A stretch of 64,000 bases of DNA from Vigna angularis (GCF_016808095.1 NC_068979.1:11617001-11681000), one strand, 5' to 3'. Positions 10,450 to 23,727 are shown, numbered from the stretch's first letter. The notes: generated by a model not told the origin, from the sequence alone. Made by a program: numbers and translations.

Positions 10450-13400
10450 ATGCAGAAATTGGGAGATTTCAAACTGCCACATTTCTTCAATTACCCACCC
10501 TATTTCACGTAAATTACCTTTTTATGCTTTGCATTTTGTTTTGTTTTTTTTTTTCCAATTATATGAAGAAAGCTTAATTTTGTTTTAGTTACTGAGACCT
10601 TTTCATTGCCTGTATTGGATATGTTTTCTGGTTGCGTGTGATATTGTATTATTGTTGTGTGGTTCAATTGTTTTGCCTCTTTATTTGCCAAATCCACTGT
10701 TTAGTGCTTCGTGTTTATTGATAAGAGAATTGATAGTAAGACTGTCTTTAACTAGTGGTTGATTATGCCGGTGACCTTGGCTTCTACCTTTCAGTTTGCA
10801 GCCAGTAAGAGACACAAGAGAGAAGCAGATACAACTATGGAAAGAGCTTATTTTGGATTATTGTAAAACACAGAAGACATTTGTAATTGCCCTTGAAGAA
10901 GAATTTCCTCTATTTGCAAACCATGTAATTGAAAGTAAGCTAAAAATCCTGCTTTTTTGTGTCATTTATGTGAAGTTGACAAGTCCTATGAATGCTTCTC
11001 TATCATTTGGTCTTGCTTGTTTCCACGCTTTTGTTTTGTGATTCTTTAAGACTTTTCATCTTACAGGGTCTCTTACTCATGAAGCCAGAGAAGCTTTCCT
11101 TTCGGCTTTAGTTTCTGAAGGTATGCTTAATTTCTATCTATGGATTTATTTTTTTTGTAATGGCTCAGAGAAAAATGTTTCAACTGTGTATTCTGGTTTG
11201 ACAGGCCGTGCGGAATGGATGGATAAAGGACACAGGAAATGTCTTATTCTCTGGCATCGGATTCAAGATTGGGCTGACATTTTAATTCAATTTGTAGGTT
11301 TAAATTGCTAGTTTGATAATCACGGCCTGCAATTAGTATTTACTACCTAGTTATTGAATTTGCTTTAATATTTGATTAGGCAAAAGACAATGGGCTGGAA
11401 GATGGTGTTGTAACGATTGAAGAAATACGATCAGGGACCGAGTCTCAGGGAACAGGTAATTTGTTAACGCTTATAGGTCCTATAGTGAGCTATACCTTTA
11501 TTTTTCTTTTTTCCACTAATTTAAACAATGATTACTATAGTGAGCTATACTTAGAGATAGGACAAGTTTGACGATTATGCTGCTTCAATGCATATTGTCT
11601 CGGGTTTGAGTATATTTCTAGGACTTTATAGTCGTTCTTTTGCTAGGTATTTCTAATAATATTGTTACTTCTCAATTTGTTTCCAATCAATCTGGTTGAA
11701 TCGGACCTTTTGAATATTTATGTGGTTCTGGAGGTAGAGGGAAGGATCGAACTTTCAGTAAATATTTCTTCCCCTGTATTTAGATTCAATTCAATTTAGT
11801 ATAATATGAAAGCAATCTTGGCAGAGATTCAGTATGCCAAAAGGGATTTTTGGATATGATTTGTGGTAAAAGAATTCATTAAGTCTTCATTTATCTTTAC
11901 ATTTTTTGTTGCTTTTGAAATAGTGTTTAGAGAAGTTTATGTTCTATTTTTATCTTACTTAAGGGTGATTGCAAAATGTGCAAGCAATGGAACAGATAGA
12001 AAAACAACTAAAACGGAAAGATACGCATGTGGTGGTTTACAGATTTTGAGCTCTGAATTTTTCTTAATCTAAAACCAATTTAGTTAGTTTCAATTTTGTG
12101 ATTTGGTGTTGTCTTAATATTTCAGTAACCTATACTGAAATATTATGTTGACTAACGGTAAAATAGTCTTAACCTTTTATTTTTTATTTATTTTTCTTTT
12201 CTGGTGATTAAAGGAAGTATATTGTCTTGAACCTCAGACCAATAGTGCTATTGCTGAAGCAAAGGTTTAGACCAACAAATAGACAACCTTTGATTTTTAT
12301 CTTTAAATAATTTTTTAAGTTGTTGAAACTAAAAGAAAAATAAAAATTTAAAAACGCAAAACAAAAGACATTTTCTTCTCAGTGTGAATGGTGTTTTTAG
12401 ACTGCTGTGGATGTTTGTTAAATCGAAAATAGTGTCCTTGGACGTGGCTTCCTCTATTTAAGAAGGTTAAAAAAAGCTCATAAAGTACACTTCTTCCCTT
12501 CAGAATCAGAAGTACCCTTGTAAACCACCATAATATGTCTTCTAATTTCTAAAGATGTATGGTAATTGAACAACCCTTATCCAATTTATTATGATAGATG
12601 CACCCCAGTAGGTAACTTTTGCCAATTTTCCGCTTCATGATGATTTTTTCAATCAGAATCTATAAATTCTAAACGTTGGCAAACTAATAGCAGTAAATTT
12701 TTTGACTTTGTACTGATATTGTCCAACCCTTTGTGTTTACGTGATCAGATAATTGTTTGAGAATGAATTGTTACGACAGTAACTGTCGATATTGTGAAAG
12801 ATCATGTTATAATTTTTGTTCCTAATGTTGAGAGTGGTTTCTGTGGTTGCTGTACTGCTGACCAAATATGCTTGAGAATGGGAGCGCGGACAAATTCAGA
12901 GAAGAGGAAGATGACACCTCTTCATTTTGTTTTAAACTCAGAAAATTCGAAAATAAGGAAAAAAAGTAATTGGAAAATGAAAAGAATTATAAATGTTTAA
13001 TATTAAATATAAATCAATGGAGATGATTTTACTTAATCAATTAACCCCTGGTGAATAAAATGGAATCGGTCGTGTTAAAAGTTGAGTTTTCGCTTGCAAA
13101 AGTTTTACGGTTGAAAGGGAGATTGTTGTGAAAATCAATCCAATTTTTCCTAACATTAATACAAGAAAGTTAAAAGCCAAGAGATGCATTCGAAGTGGAT
13201 GGTGAATCTATCTTGACTCTTGAAAATCTCATTCATTATAATAATGAGACGCAGATGAAGAGGTTGGAAAGTAAGGCCCACTAAGTCTTATTTATAGGAA
13301 GCCATGAACCTTTACCATGTAAATATATCATGTGAAGATGATACACACAATTTAGAGAGAGGAGGTCGCCTCCCTAAATTAAAGGGGGGTGGTTTTGTAA

Positions 13401-14181
13401 TGGGGGAGGGTTTCTCAGGTTTGCCCAGAACATTTGTAATGTGATGTGATATAATGAATACTTTTGAGACAATTTTGCGGACGGTGGCAAGAGTTTCATG
13501 TCGTTTTATGTTTTTTCTTTGTTTTTGTGTCCCATACCTCTGATCCTCTTTATGTGAGAGGGGAGATTCTTCCTCATAATGGTATCAAAGTTAATGGTTT
13601 GGCTTGGTGACTTATTTAATTGAGTATATTGGAACTGATGGTGGATCCAAGCGGGGATCTTTGTGCCAAGTCTTGGTGACGGAAGCCCAGCGATGTGTCT
13701 TGGTAGTTTGATGGAATACAAATCTGTGTCGATAGTCTTCTTGAAACGGGAGTCAAAGGGGCGTGGTGTCTTGAAAACTAAAAACAGTGCAAGGACAAGT
13801 AGTGTCATCATCCATTCCCAGGGATTTTTAAGATCGAAGATATGGTGATGAGTAAAGCTAGTTTGGGAGCGAAAGCATGATTTGTGAGAAAAAAAAATGT
13901 GAAAATGGTTGTTTGGGAATTTTAATTGAGGGAGGGATTATTGCGAAAATCAATCCAATTTTTCCAAACATTAATACAAGTGAAAAGCCCATAGATATAT
14001 GCTTCCAGGTGTTAATATTTTGACCGAAGTTGGTTCTCTTTGTTTTTTATATTCTGCAGAGCTTCATGGAATAGATCGAACTATTTTGAATCGTGCACTG
14101 AAACTATTGGAGCAGAAAGGAAAGCTTGTGGTCTTTAAAGGAACTTCAGCTGACGATGAAGGAATTAAATTTTCTATATAA
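10450..14181 (+). CDS. VPS25: ESCRT-II subunit VPS25
   Basis: Vacuolar protein sorting 25, part of the ESCRT-II complex (VPS22, VPS36, two VPS25) that sorts ubiquitinated membrane proteins into multivesicular bodies at endosomes. Exons: 10450-10508, 10795-10934, 11067-11120, 11205-11293, 11380-11455, 14060-14181; all introns are GT-AG and phases join in frame to 179 codons plus TAA, the same length as Arabidopsis VPS25. The N-terminus MQKLGDFKLPHFFNYPPYFT carries the Pro-Pro-x-Tyr-like motif that contacts the other subunits. Two winged-helix domains follow; recognisable blocks are REKQIQLWKELILDYC, GRAEWMDKGHRKCLILWHRI and the C-terminal KGTSADDEGIKFSI. Intron 5 is 2604 bp and holds an LTR-element remnant. 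No disabling change is seen, so it is probably functional. Confidence 0.96.
13124..13576 (+). repeat. LTR of small copia/TRIM-like element in VPS25 intron 5
   Basis: It starts TGTTGTGAAAATC right after a polypurine stretch (GAAAGGGAGAT, 13113-13123) and ends TCCTCA just before TGGTATCAAAG (13580-13590), a Met-tRNA primer site. Its first 55 bp are repeated at 13939. The purine tract on its left suggests that a further copy of the internal region once preceded it, as in tandem TRIM arrays. Confidence 0.65.
13577..13994 (+). mobile_element. internal region and truncated second LTR of the intron 5 element
   Basis: The primer site at 13580 is followed by about 350 bp without gag or pol, then a purine tract (GAGGGAGGGAT, 13928-13938) and a second copy of the LTR start (13939-13994), where the match stops. 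The lack of coding capacity and short spacing fit a terminal-repeat retrotransposon in miniature or a deletion derivative. Confidence 0.6.
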
Positions 14182-14951
14182 TTTTGTGTATTACTCCATT
14201 GAATTTCGGTGGATCTTACATTTGTAATCAACAATAGAATTCTTTGCTGTCTACTTGATGAGTTTGTTGATGTTCAAGAGCAAGCTGTAGTTAATTGCTA
14301 TCAATTTGAATCTTGGAAGCTTCCTTGTCTTAACTAAGCATGATATTAGTTAAAGTCATACGGATAATACTCACCTTATACTCGTTATGTGATGAAATTT
14401 TTTGCAGGAGTATATATACAAAAAATATAGATATGAGTATAGGTAATATTTGTTTTTTTTAAAATGGGATTAGAAACGAGGATGAATATGTACATATTCA
14501 TTTCGTTTTCATCTCGTCTTAATCTTATACTTTGTTCTCGTTTTTATCATCGTTTTTTTATTATTACTAAAATATTTATTAGTTATTAGGTAATATATAT
14601 ATATATATATAATATATATATATAGTTTCGTAGTATTTAGTTTTGTATTATTTTTTTCTTTTGCTTAAGATATTTTTTATTTTTTATTTTTTTAGTTTGT
14701 CTTATATCTATGAAATTCACACACATTTTCAAAGTATTTTTTGTCTTATTCTAATTTTGATTAAATATTTTTTTTATAATTATATCGTCAATTTCAATTA
14801 TCAAGTAATCTTTTTGTTATCTTTTATCTTTATTTTTTTTATTTAAAAAGCTTTTTGTTTCACTTAAATAACTTTTATCTTTTCTGACTAATTTAATATC
14901 TATAAAGTTTTTTTTTGTATTTTTATGATATTTTTTATCTTATTGTACTCT

Positions 14952-15004
<53 letters not shown>

Positions 15005-15773
15005 CATATTAAATCATTCTTTGGACATATGAAATTTTTACTTTTTAATATGTTTATGCATTATTTTTATCATATAAAATATTGTTTTAATGATTTTTAT
15101 ATAATTTTTATTATTTTTTAATTCATTCTCATAAATATAAAAATATTTCATTTACTATAATATAATAATTTAATATATTATCATGAAATTCAAAATTTAT
15201 TTCTAAATTCAAATTATTATTAGTTCAATTTTTTCTATGTATGATTTAATTTAAATAGTATATTATAATCTTTATTGATGTATTAAAATCAAATTTCATT
15301 ATAATTTAAAAGAAGAGAGTAAAAATTTGATTTTGTTTTTATAATTTTAAAAATATTTTTTAACTTTATAAATTTTATTTCATTAGAAGACCATCATTTA
15401 GGGTAATTTTTTTTTTCAGTTTCACACCTTTCTTGATCAATGCTTTATTTTGTTTGATGTTAATATTATTGAATGACTCTTGGTGAAGACAAAGTTGATT
15501 GATGTTTAATACTGTAGTGATCCTAACAGGTGCTAGTTCTTTAGTGTTGGGACAATTTTTCTTCAAAATTTCGTATCCGTTGAGATTGTTTCCAAAATTA
15601 GTCATATTCCTCTAAATAATCTTCAATTATGTGAGCACAAAAACAAATATTTGTTCGAGATCTCAATAAAGTCAGTAAAATTCATTTGTTACAATTACCT
15701 TCTTTTGCATCAAAGGAGATATGATCTCTTGAAGAAATTTATCCGGGGAGGAGTGGCAAAATCATTTTGTATG
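14182..15773. other. AT-rich intergenic region downstream of VPS25
   Basis: Contains (AT)n tracts at about 14593-14623 and 14954-14996 and long A/T runs. No gene was recognised; a 76-codon open frame at 15375-15605 on the - strand has no family resemblance that I can name. Confidence 0.7.
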
Positions 15774-15781
15774 GATGTATT

Positions 15782-17167
15782 CACGGGTGACAAAAGATCA
15801 GGTCGAACAAGGATAGGGGTGTTGCTCCCTCCACCACCCCAAGTGCTCCTGTACCTTCCCACTATTTTCTTTTATTCTAAAAATACTCTACACTTTCTCA
15901 CTATTTTTTTTATTCCAAAATTACCTTACACCTCCCCACTATATTCAATAATCTTTCTCTTTCCACATTAATGGAGCATTCAGATGGTTGAGATTTAAAC
16001 TTGTGATATATTGTAAAATTTTATTTACACTTTCCCTGAAATAATGATTCAATCTTATTTTCACTGTTCAATATATTTTTTTTTCTTCAAATCACTTAAT
16101 AAATGGTAAAATTTTGTTCTAAATTTCTAGAAAAATGTTTATATATGTGTGTTTTTTTTACATTTAATATTTATAATTTTTAACATTATATTATGTTTTA
16201 ACTTACCGACCTGTTTGACTCAAATAACTTGAATAAAGTATTTAATTTATTAGATAAATAATATAAAAATATTATTAAATACTTAAAATATAAAAGAAAA
16301 GTTATTTGTTAAAGATTTGGTATTTATTTAGTTCTTTCGTCATTATAAAGTTAGTATATAATAATAATAATATATTATTTACTATTAATATTATTATGTT
16401 TATTATTTTGTATTTGCATCTAACCTTTAAGTTTATAAAATGGAAGTGGTAGATGCACTAATATTGAAGTTTCCTCTCAATTTTATATTTTGCAATATAT
16501 CACAAGTTTAAATCTACTCCATTAATGTTATGCTCCATTAATGTAGAGAGAGAAAGAGAAAGATTGTTGAGGATAGTGGGGAGGTGTAGGGTATTTTTGA
16601 AAATAAAAGAAAATAGTGGGGAGGTGTAGAGTATTTTTGGAATAAAAGAAAATAGTGAGGAGGTGCAGAAGTACTTGGGGTGGTGGAGGGAGCAACACCC
16701 CACGTATAGTGCCTAGTTGTTACTCGTCCGCTATCCACGCGGATACATGTTTAAAAAAATATCCGCAAGTATTTTAAAACTCGCAGATATCTGCAAATAT
16801 TTAAAAAATATATTTTTATAAATTTTTAAAATAAAATTTGAATAAAATTACAAAAAAAATATATAAAATATAATATAAATTAAAATTTAATTTTAATTAA
16901 ATTTAACCTAATAAAATATAAATTAATTTTAATTTTAATTAAATTTAACTTAATAAAATAGAAATTAAAATTTTTCTTTTATTTTTTGCGGATAGCGAAT
17001 ATCCATGGGAACATATAGTATAATACTCGCACTTGACCCGTTCATAAACATATATTAAAATACTCGCTACCCATAATGCTTGGGTAATAAATACCCACGG
17101 GTACCAACTATCTATCGCGGATTTTATCCGCGGATACCCGCAAATCCGGATTGTTTTGCCATCACTA
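15782..17167. mobile_element. hAT-type non-autonomous element, copy 1
   Basis: Flanked by an exact 8-bp duplication GATGTATT (15774-15781 and 17168-17175), as hAT transposons make. The left end CACGGGTGACAAAAGATC and the inverse of the right end, TAGTGATGGCAAAACAATC, form imperfect terminal repeats. Subterminal regions are full of GCGGATA/TACCCGC motifs. A second inverted-repeat element (15816-16701) is inserted 34 bp inside the left end. The element lacks a transposase. A relative lies at 29492-30502. Confidence 0.8.
15816..16701. mobile_element. foldback-type DNA element nested in the hAT copy
   Basis: Two inverted arms of about 200 bp: 15816-16010 (starting GGGGTGTTGCTCCCTCCACC) and 16495-16701, its reverse complement with small differences. 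The arms contain an internal repeat of about 37 bp (CCCACTATTTTCTTTTATTC type). The middle is AT-rich. The uninterrupted hAT relative reads straight through this point (GGATAGTGCC), which confirms insertion; a target duplication of about 3 bp (ATA) is possible but not certain, so the superfamily is left open. Confidence 0.75.
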
Positions 17168-17559
17168 GATGTATTCTATTAACAAAAAGTGATAAACTCT
17201 TTATAAACCTAATCTTTAAAAGAAACTTGATGTGGCTTGAAAGCATTTGGATCACTGGAAGACAATTCTTTTTTACCAAGGATTCTACGAATTTTCCTTC
17301 TCTTCGTTAAAGGATATAAGAAGAGTTTTAGATATTGGAATTTGGAATTTATCTTTGTATTTTTCATGTTTTTGGTTGGACAAAGGAATTTGTCTTTGTA
17401 CATATGAAACTCAAGAAAACTTCGTTGAGTTTGTATACATGGTCTTTGAATGATTACACTTGTAATTAACACATCTTTATCTTTGAATGATTACACCATG
17501 AATAAGTCTCATGAACTTTTTTTCTTGTATTTTATTGGATCTTCATTTGTTATCTAAAT

Positions 17560-18440
17560 TACCTAACCAAATTTTAGTGAAAAGACAAAGATTTGTGTTT
17601 ATTGCTCATGTAGAGTATGAGAAACTGTCTCTATTTGTTTAGAATATAAAATGATTGGTCATGATTTATCTAATTATAGAAGACTACAAGATGTCAAAGT
17701 TAATTCTAGTAGAGAGAAAAAAGTTGATACAAAAATACAACATTATCATCCTAAGGGTGACACTCTTTCTTCTCAAGATTCAGTTCTTGTGACTTAACCT
17801 TCTTCGGTGGTGTAACTATGATGGAACCTATAACAGGTTGTGGTGGAGTTTGTGGTAAAGCCTATAGTGGAGCTTGTGCTGCAACCATCGATGTAGCCTG
17901 AGGTTTAACCTATAGTAAAACTCGTGGTGTAGCTGTCAACGAAAATTGAGGTTCAACCTAAAGGGTAGCAACCAGTACAACCTGCGTTGGTTAAGTCTAT
18001 TTGATGAAGCCTATTTCTTAGTCACAATGTGTTGTTGTTTAGCCTCATAATACTCGTGCCTTGAATGAATATTCTTTTATTAATAACTAGGATGTTTTTA
18101 GTGGTAGTGGGACAATGGAGTTTAATTCCTAAGTTGATATACCTTCTTTGGAGGTTGACACACATTGTAAATAGTTTGCAGAACTTACAATAATTTGATT
18201 TACATTATAGTAATTCTATGAGAGTTCCTAATTCTTTAATAACTAAGGAAACTCATCCGGCAAAGGAATTCAAATTAGCTTTTAAATGAGTTAATATTAT
18301 TCATTAAGAGAAAATTCTAATACTCAAAATAGATGATGACCCATTCAAACTACTTGGAAACCCCATAAAGGTAGACCATCTAAGAGAGTTAATATTAAAT
18401 CCTTCAAAATAAAGACTTCTAATAAGAACTAATATGTTTT
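17560..18440 (+). pseudogene. LINE ORF1-like remnant
   Basis: At 17600-17720 the + strand reads VEYEKLSLF, then KMIGHDLSNYRRLQDVKVNS. This resembles the zinc-knuckle end of plant LINE ORF1 (VEYE..P.FC..CK.IGH....CRRL), with the Cys codons mutated. Further on are several in-frame stops and a repetitive Val/Pro-rich segment, then a weak continuation to about 18440. No reverse transcriptase follows. Confidence 0.5.
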
Positions 18441-19740
18441 AATAAAATGTGGCTTTTAGGTACAAAAGACTCCATGTTTCACGTATTTGATATCACTTAT
18501 TGTACCGTATGATTAGACGATCACTCAGCGAAACCGACCGAATGAGAGCGTCAGAGGGAACCAAATGGCCAAAGAGGAGGGGAAGCCGAGTGGACATTCC
18601 TTAACGCTAAGCACCCTTAAATACCACCTCAAATCAAGATTATAGGTAAGCATTGCTTAGTGGTTTTGGGCCATGATTGAGCCGCGATTAGGGTTTCACT
18701 AATCTGAGACCCATTTTGAAACCTATAGATAAAGGTCAAAGGTAAGAAAGTAGGTGGATTCATTATTATGAATTTAAGATTTTACTCTGACTCCGATCAG
18801 ACCAATTACTGACTTAAGTATCAAAATGCCTTTAACAGGTATCTCAAACGGTTTGGAGCATGGATAAAAAAGGACTTGGACTAAGATAAAGATAGTTACC
18901 TAAGCTATTTCAAAGCAAAGTGTAAAAACGTGTTTGTAAAGATCTCGACACTTATCAATTTATTTCATTTGCTGATGATACTAACTTATGGAGTTTAAAG
19001 TTTCTCACATTCTTTGTGACGATAACATAATCATTTTTTTTCTTCATAAAAAACATTATAAGTTCAGAATATTTTTTATAATAGGTCTTGGTATATGTTC
19101 TATGAGGTGTAATTTTTTTATCGTGAGTTTGATATGACACTCTGTGTTTTGTTCACATTATTCTTTATTTTTATTTTAATAAAATTTTCATGTTGGACTT
19201 TAAGATATCACCTAAGATATTAAAGTTTATTGATACCTAACATAAACTTATTTAAGAACTTTATTTCCTTAACGTTTTCAAAATTAATTTTTATTTTGGT
19301 TGTTAAAAATTTTATTTACCTGTAATCGCGTAATATTTTATTTCACTTTTATCTAATTTTTATTTAATACTCTAATTTAAAATCTATACAATTATATATA
19401 TATTTTAAATATTTAATATTAAATATATTTATTTTGTATTTAACATTTGATATTATAATGTTTCTTTTTTTCATAATTTTTTTATAAAAGTTAATTAATT
19501 GATATTGAAATAGTAAAAACATATACCCGTTACTAAGATATAGAAATAAGTAAAAAGATTTATACTCATTATGTATATGGATAAATTTTTACTTTGGAAA
19601 TGAAGATGAAATAATAAAATAGTCTTTGCCCTCTCCCATTACGTATGAAAGATTTTTTAATTTTTTATTTTGTAGAGTTGGATATATGAGCACTTTCCTA
19701 CACTGAGAAGGGGGTGTCAGGTGTCTTCGTACGAGGAAGA
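18441..19740. other. possible gypsy LTR fragment and AT-rich spacer
   Basis: 18520-18870 resembles the end of legume Tat/Ogre-type LTRs (TGACTCCGATCAGACC followed by CTGACTTAAGTATCAAAATG). This comes from memory of the family and is weak. From about 18960 to 19680 the sequence is AT-rich without recognisable features. Confidence 0.3.
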
Positions 19741-20870
19741 CATACTACATGCCGCTCAGTGGGACTCACTGAAGCAAGACAAAGATTCAATTGTTGAGTG
19801 AAATGTGTCTTCATGATCAAAATATGACGGATCACACTTTATAGGCCTCTATGTTCTCTGAAGTTTTTTCTTTTGTGCATCCTTCGTCTTGACTTTATGC
19901 AATGGAGGTATCATATATGTCATTGCAGGACAATCAACGTCAAGTAACTTTTGTTTAATCGTCACTTTACCTCCAATATCAACCTCTTTAAATCGTTCTT
20001 CAACCATATGAAGCTCATGTTGTATGGATAACTCTGGTTGCGATTCATTTGATACAATATCTGAAATACTCAATCTTGTCCACATGACATGAAATTCAGC
20101 CAAAGGAATGACATCAGGGTCATAACATGCTAATTCACACGCACAGGGGACACCGTAGGTCCATCTAAGTATGCATCCACATCTTGCCTTATCCAGTCCT
20201 ATATGTTGTACTCGTTGTAATTCTTCACCAATTAGTCCCAAAGCATACGTGGATACTCGTCCAAGAAGTCTTCTGTACCTTATTCCTTTATAACCTTCCC
20301 TCATAAGATTGAAACTTTTTTCGAATGACGCTTTAATCTTATTATGTTGCAAGATAATAACGTTGTGAATGGCATCCTAGCAAGACCAAAGATCTCCCAT
20401 ACTGTTTTCCAATATTTTATTTAGGCTCTAATGAGCAGACTCGATCTTGACAAAAATAAATCAACAATATTATCAAATATTAAAATATTAAATAAACTAA
20501 TATAACATTAAAACATATTTGTTCGTTGTTGTATTCCCTAAATGCATTACGTTGTTTGTCCATGCCTTTACAAAGTAAGTATTGTATATAATCCAAGTAT
20601 TATTGACATATTTAAAGAATAAAGGCTATGAACGACAAGTGTATTCAAGGTGATTGGCATAGTCATCAAACATAGACTGATCTATGACGTTATCCCATGC
20701 TTCCATTACTACATCCCATGTTTCAACACAATCAACTAACATTTTAAACTTCGCTTTGACATTTTTGAAAATATGGAAGCGATATAACAACTGATATCAC
20801 TCAGGAAACACATTGGCGATGAAATTTGATTAAAGACAAGTCTTTATCGCTGACTATGACTTGTGAACAC

Positions 20871-22971
20871 TGATAGTGACATATTTTACCATGATTTCAG
20901 TATTGAATTAGAGAAAATATCAACTCTTTCTTATCCTTTTTGCCTTGTAAATCCTAGTTTTCTTTTAGTTTAATAAGTGGTTTCATCTTAAGCTTTAATT
21001 AGATAAATTGATCATTAACCCCTTTATTTACACACTTAAATTAGTTGGAAGAAGTCTCTACATCAAATGAAGGTGCTGGAACCAAGGAAAACAGGAAAAT
21101 AGAAAAAATATGAAGAACTAGAATTCTGCTGAAGCTAGCTCGGGCGCCCTTTTTCCATGGGCGCTGGAGCGCTAGTGCATCAGGACTGGACCGCGTTGGG
21201 GCGCCCCCTGCATATGGACGCTGGAGCGCCATTTTGCTGAATGTTGCGCGCTGGAGCACGAACTCAAGCGTCCCTGCTGCTGATTTGGCAGATTGGGTTT
21301 ATTTAACCCCAAAATGGAAGGGCTTCAACATCTTTGGCACCCCAGACACATTCTCTCAATTGGAGCTCTTGGAGGCGAGCTAGGAGCTGTGGGAACAATC
21401 CTTCTTCATCCTTGGGTCTTCCTCCTTCTTCCATTTCACCATTTGTAAGCTTAAGCTCTGATAATAGTTGAAAAACCATTACTTTTATACTTAATTTTGA
21501 TACTAAACACACTTTTTTTGACTTAGAAGCTTGCTTGAACTCATGTTTTTGTTTTAGTTTTGTGAATAAGTGAGTAGAGGATATACTTAATGATTTTATC
21601 ACTAAATTCCCTTAATTTTGTAGGTTATTGATATGATTTGGAAGAAGAGCAAAAGTACCAAGGAGTTGGAACCTAGAAAGGACAGATACAGTACCAGACC
21701 GAACGGTAGGATGCGGGAGAATCCAAACCGAACGATTAATAACCCAGACCGAACAGTTATTGAGACTGACCGAATAGTCAGATAGAGGAGAAGACAGAGG
21801 TCGAACGATGTGAAGGTGGTAGGACTAGGCCGAACGGTGTGATCAAGAAAGACAATTGCCGAACGGTGTAACTAAGGACCGAACGGCTGCAGAAAAACAT
21901 AGACAAACCGAACAGTTTGTGAGAGGAGAAGCTGAATGAAGTGGTAGAAGACATGCCGAACGGTCAACAGTGTAAGACCGATCGGTCAAAAGTGAAACCG
22001 AATGGTCATGCGTCATTTGAGTGCTGCAGCAACCGCTGAGTGCCACTTAGGGCGCTGAGCGCCAACGACGTGGGCTTGCACCTATTTTATGTTATTTTTA
22101 TGTTCTATTTAAGGACTTGCACGTCCTAGGGATTGTATCTTTTGATGGCTTGAGCACAGAAACACACTTTTCACCCCTTGGGGGTAGATTTGGGGATATG
22201 ACAACTCTCCTCTTCTCTTTCTAGGGTTTTTCTATCTCTTCCATTCTTTCATTCCATTGTTCATCTAGTTCTTCCATGACGATGGAGAACTAAACCTTAT
22301 TTTGTTGTTGGGAAAGATGTAACCTCTTAAACTCTCATGTATTGAATTGATTCTTGATTATATATGCTTTGCTTCATTAATTGTTAGGGTTTTTCCTCTT
22401 TACTCTATGCATGCTTTGTTTAACTCATTCAATTGCATGATCATTGATTTTGTCGATATGGACACATACGGGGAAATCTAGAACTGGGAAAATTCTCTCG
22501 GAAGCAATATTACCTAGACATAGGAATAGGAGGATCGATTGCCTTTAAGCTTCTGTGCAAATATAATGCATGATTAATTGCTAGGGAGACAAGACATTGT
22601 GAACTAGTGATTATGATTAGGCTTTCTTCACCGAGACATCGGGTCTAAGGTAAATTAGAAAGTGACATTAACATTAATGAAGAAAGATGAATTCATATAT
22701 GCGTGAGAGTAAATTAGGTGAAATCTAAACCCAACAACAATATCATCAACTTCATCCATTCATTCTTGTGTTTAGCCTCAATTGATCAAATTGCATTCAT
22801 GTTTATTTTATTGCATTTGCATCCAAAAACCCCAAAATTTGTTCTTTAGAGTCTTAATTAGTTGAGTAATCACATAATTGTTTAGTGCCATGAGTCTCTT
22901 GGGAAACGATACTTGGTCTTACCATTTATTATTACCTGATACGATTCGGTACACTTGCCGAGGTCTTAACA
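20871..22971 (+). repeat. Athila/Tat-like gypsy LTR inserted in the MULE
   Basis: Starts TGATAGTGACATATTTT and ends GAGGTCTTAACA. It carries GGCGCC/GCGCTGG-rich DNA at 21140-21260 and a CCGAACGG cluster at 21697-22010. Directly after it comes AGTTTTTGACTCCGTTTTCG, a mutated form of the tRNA-Asp primer site typical of Athila/Tat elements. AACAC precedes it (20866-20870). Confidence 0.75.
21697..22010. repeat. CCGAACGGT motif cluster
   Basis: About 14 copies of CCGAACGGT or one-base variants, spaced 15-40 bp, within the Athila/Tat-like LTR. The core is the reverse complement of the CCGTTCGG motifs scattered in solo LTRs A and D. Confidence 0.85.
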
Positions 22972-23727
22972 AGTTTTTGACTCCGTTTTCGGGGATTAAA
23001 AATTTGTTTATCAAGCTCTCCATGACAATGGAGAGCTAATTTCATTCTTGTTGGGGATTGATGTAACCACAGATCTCTTGTGTAAATTACAGTTGATTTG
23101 AATGATTATATGCCTCTTTCATTGATTGTTAGTGTTTAATTCCTTCTCTTAATGCTTGTTGTGAAGTTGTTACCCATGACATGAGTTTAGGGTTTGCTTG
23201 ATATTGGGAAATCTTGTGTGAATCTAGAATTGGATTAAACACATAAAGGAAATTGTATCTAGGGATAGAACTAGGTCCTTTGGTTGTCTTGAATCTCAAT
23301 TCTTAAAGCGGACGAACTTTTTAGGTTTTCCAAGGGATTTGAGTTTAAGAAGTAAGTTTAGGCTCTCTCTACCAAGGGATTGAGTTTGAGTAAATTAGAA
23401 GATTGACATTGGCTAATTAATGAAGAGGAAGTGATTTTTCATGCATAAGAGTGAAGTAGGTGAAATCATCCCCCAACAATACCATTTCATATAATTTCTA
23501 ATCTTTCCACTCCTAAGTGTTTGAGTTTCCAAAGTTCAACTTTTACCATTCTTGCATTATATTTACTTTAATTGCATGAAAAACCCAAAAACATGGAATC
23601 ATTCTTTAGTCTAAGTTAGTTAGAAACGATACGATTGTTTAGCGACACGAGTCTCTTGGGAAACGATATCTGGTCTTATCGATTTTATTACTTGAAACGA
23701 TTTGGTACACTTGCCAAACTCTCAACA
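22972..23727 (+). mobile_element. primer site plus partial second LTR of the Athila/Tat-like element
   Basis: A primer-binding-like site at about 22974-22998 is followed almost at once (from about 23010) by a segment resembling the last 710 bp of the upstream LTR, ending CTCTCAACA at 23727. GACAC (23728-23732) follows, matching the left flank AACAC at four of five bases. The two LTR segments differ at roughly a quarter to a third of positions by eye, too much for a simple pair, so this may be a mosaic of related elements. Confidence 0.65.

Noticed and set aside
14590..14996. Possible scaffold or origin-like AT tract
   Set aside because: Simple (AT)n repeats are common throughout this window, and nothing else supports a special role.
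15375..15605. 76-codon Lys/Asn-rich frame on the - strand
   Set aside because: Composition reflects the AT-rich background; no motif was found.
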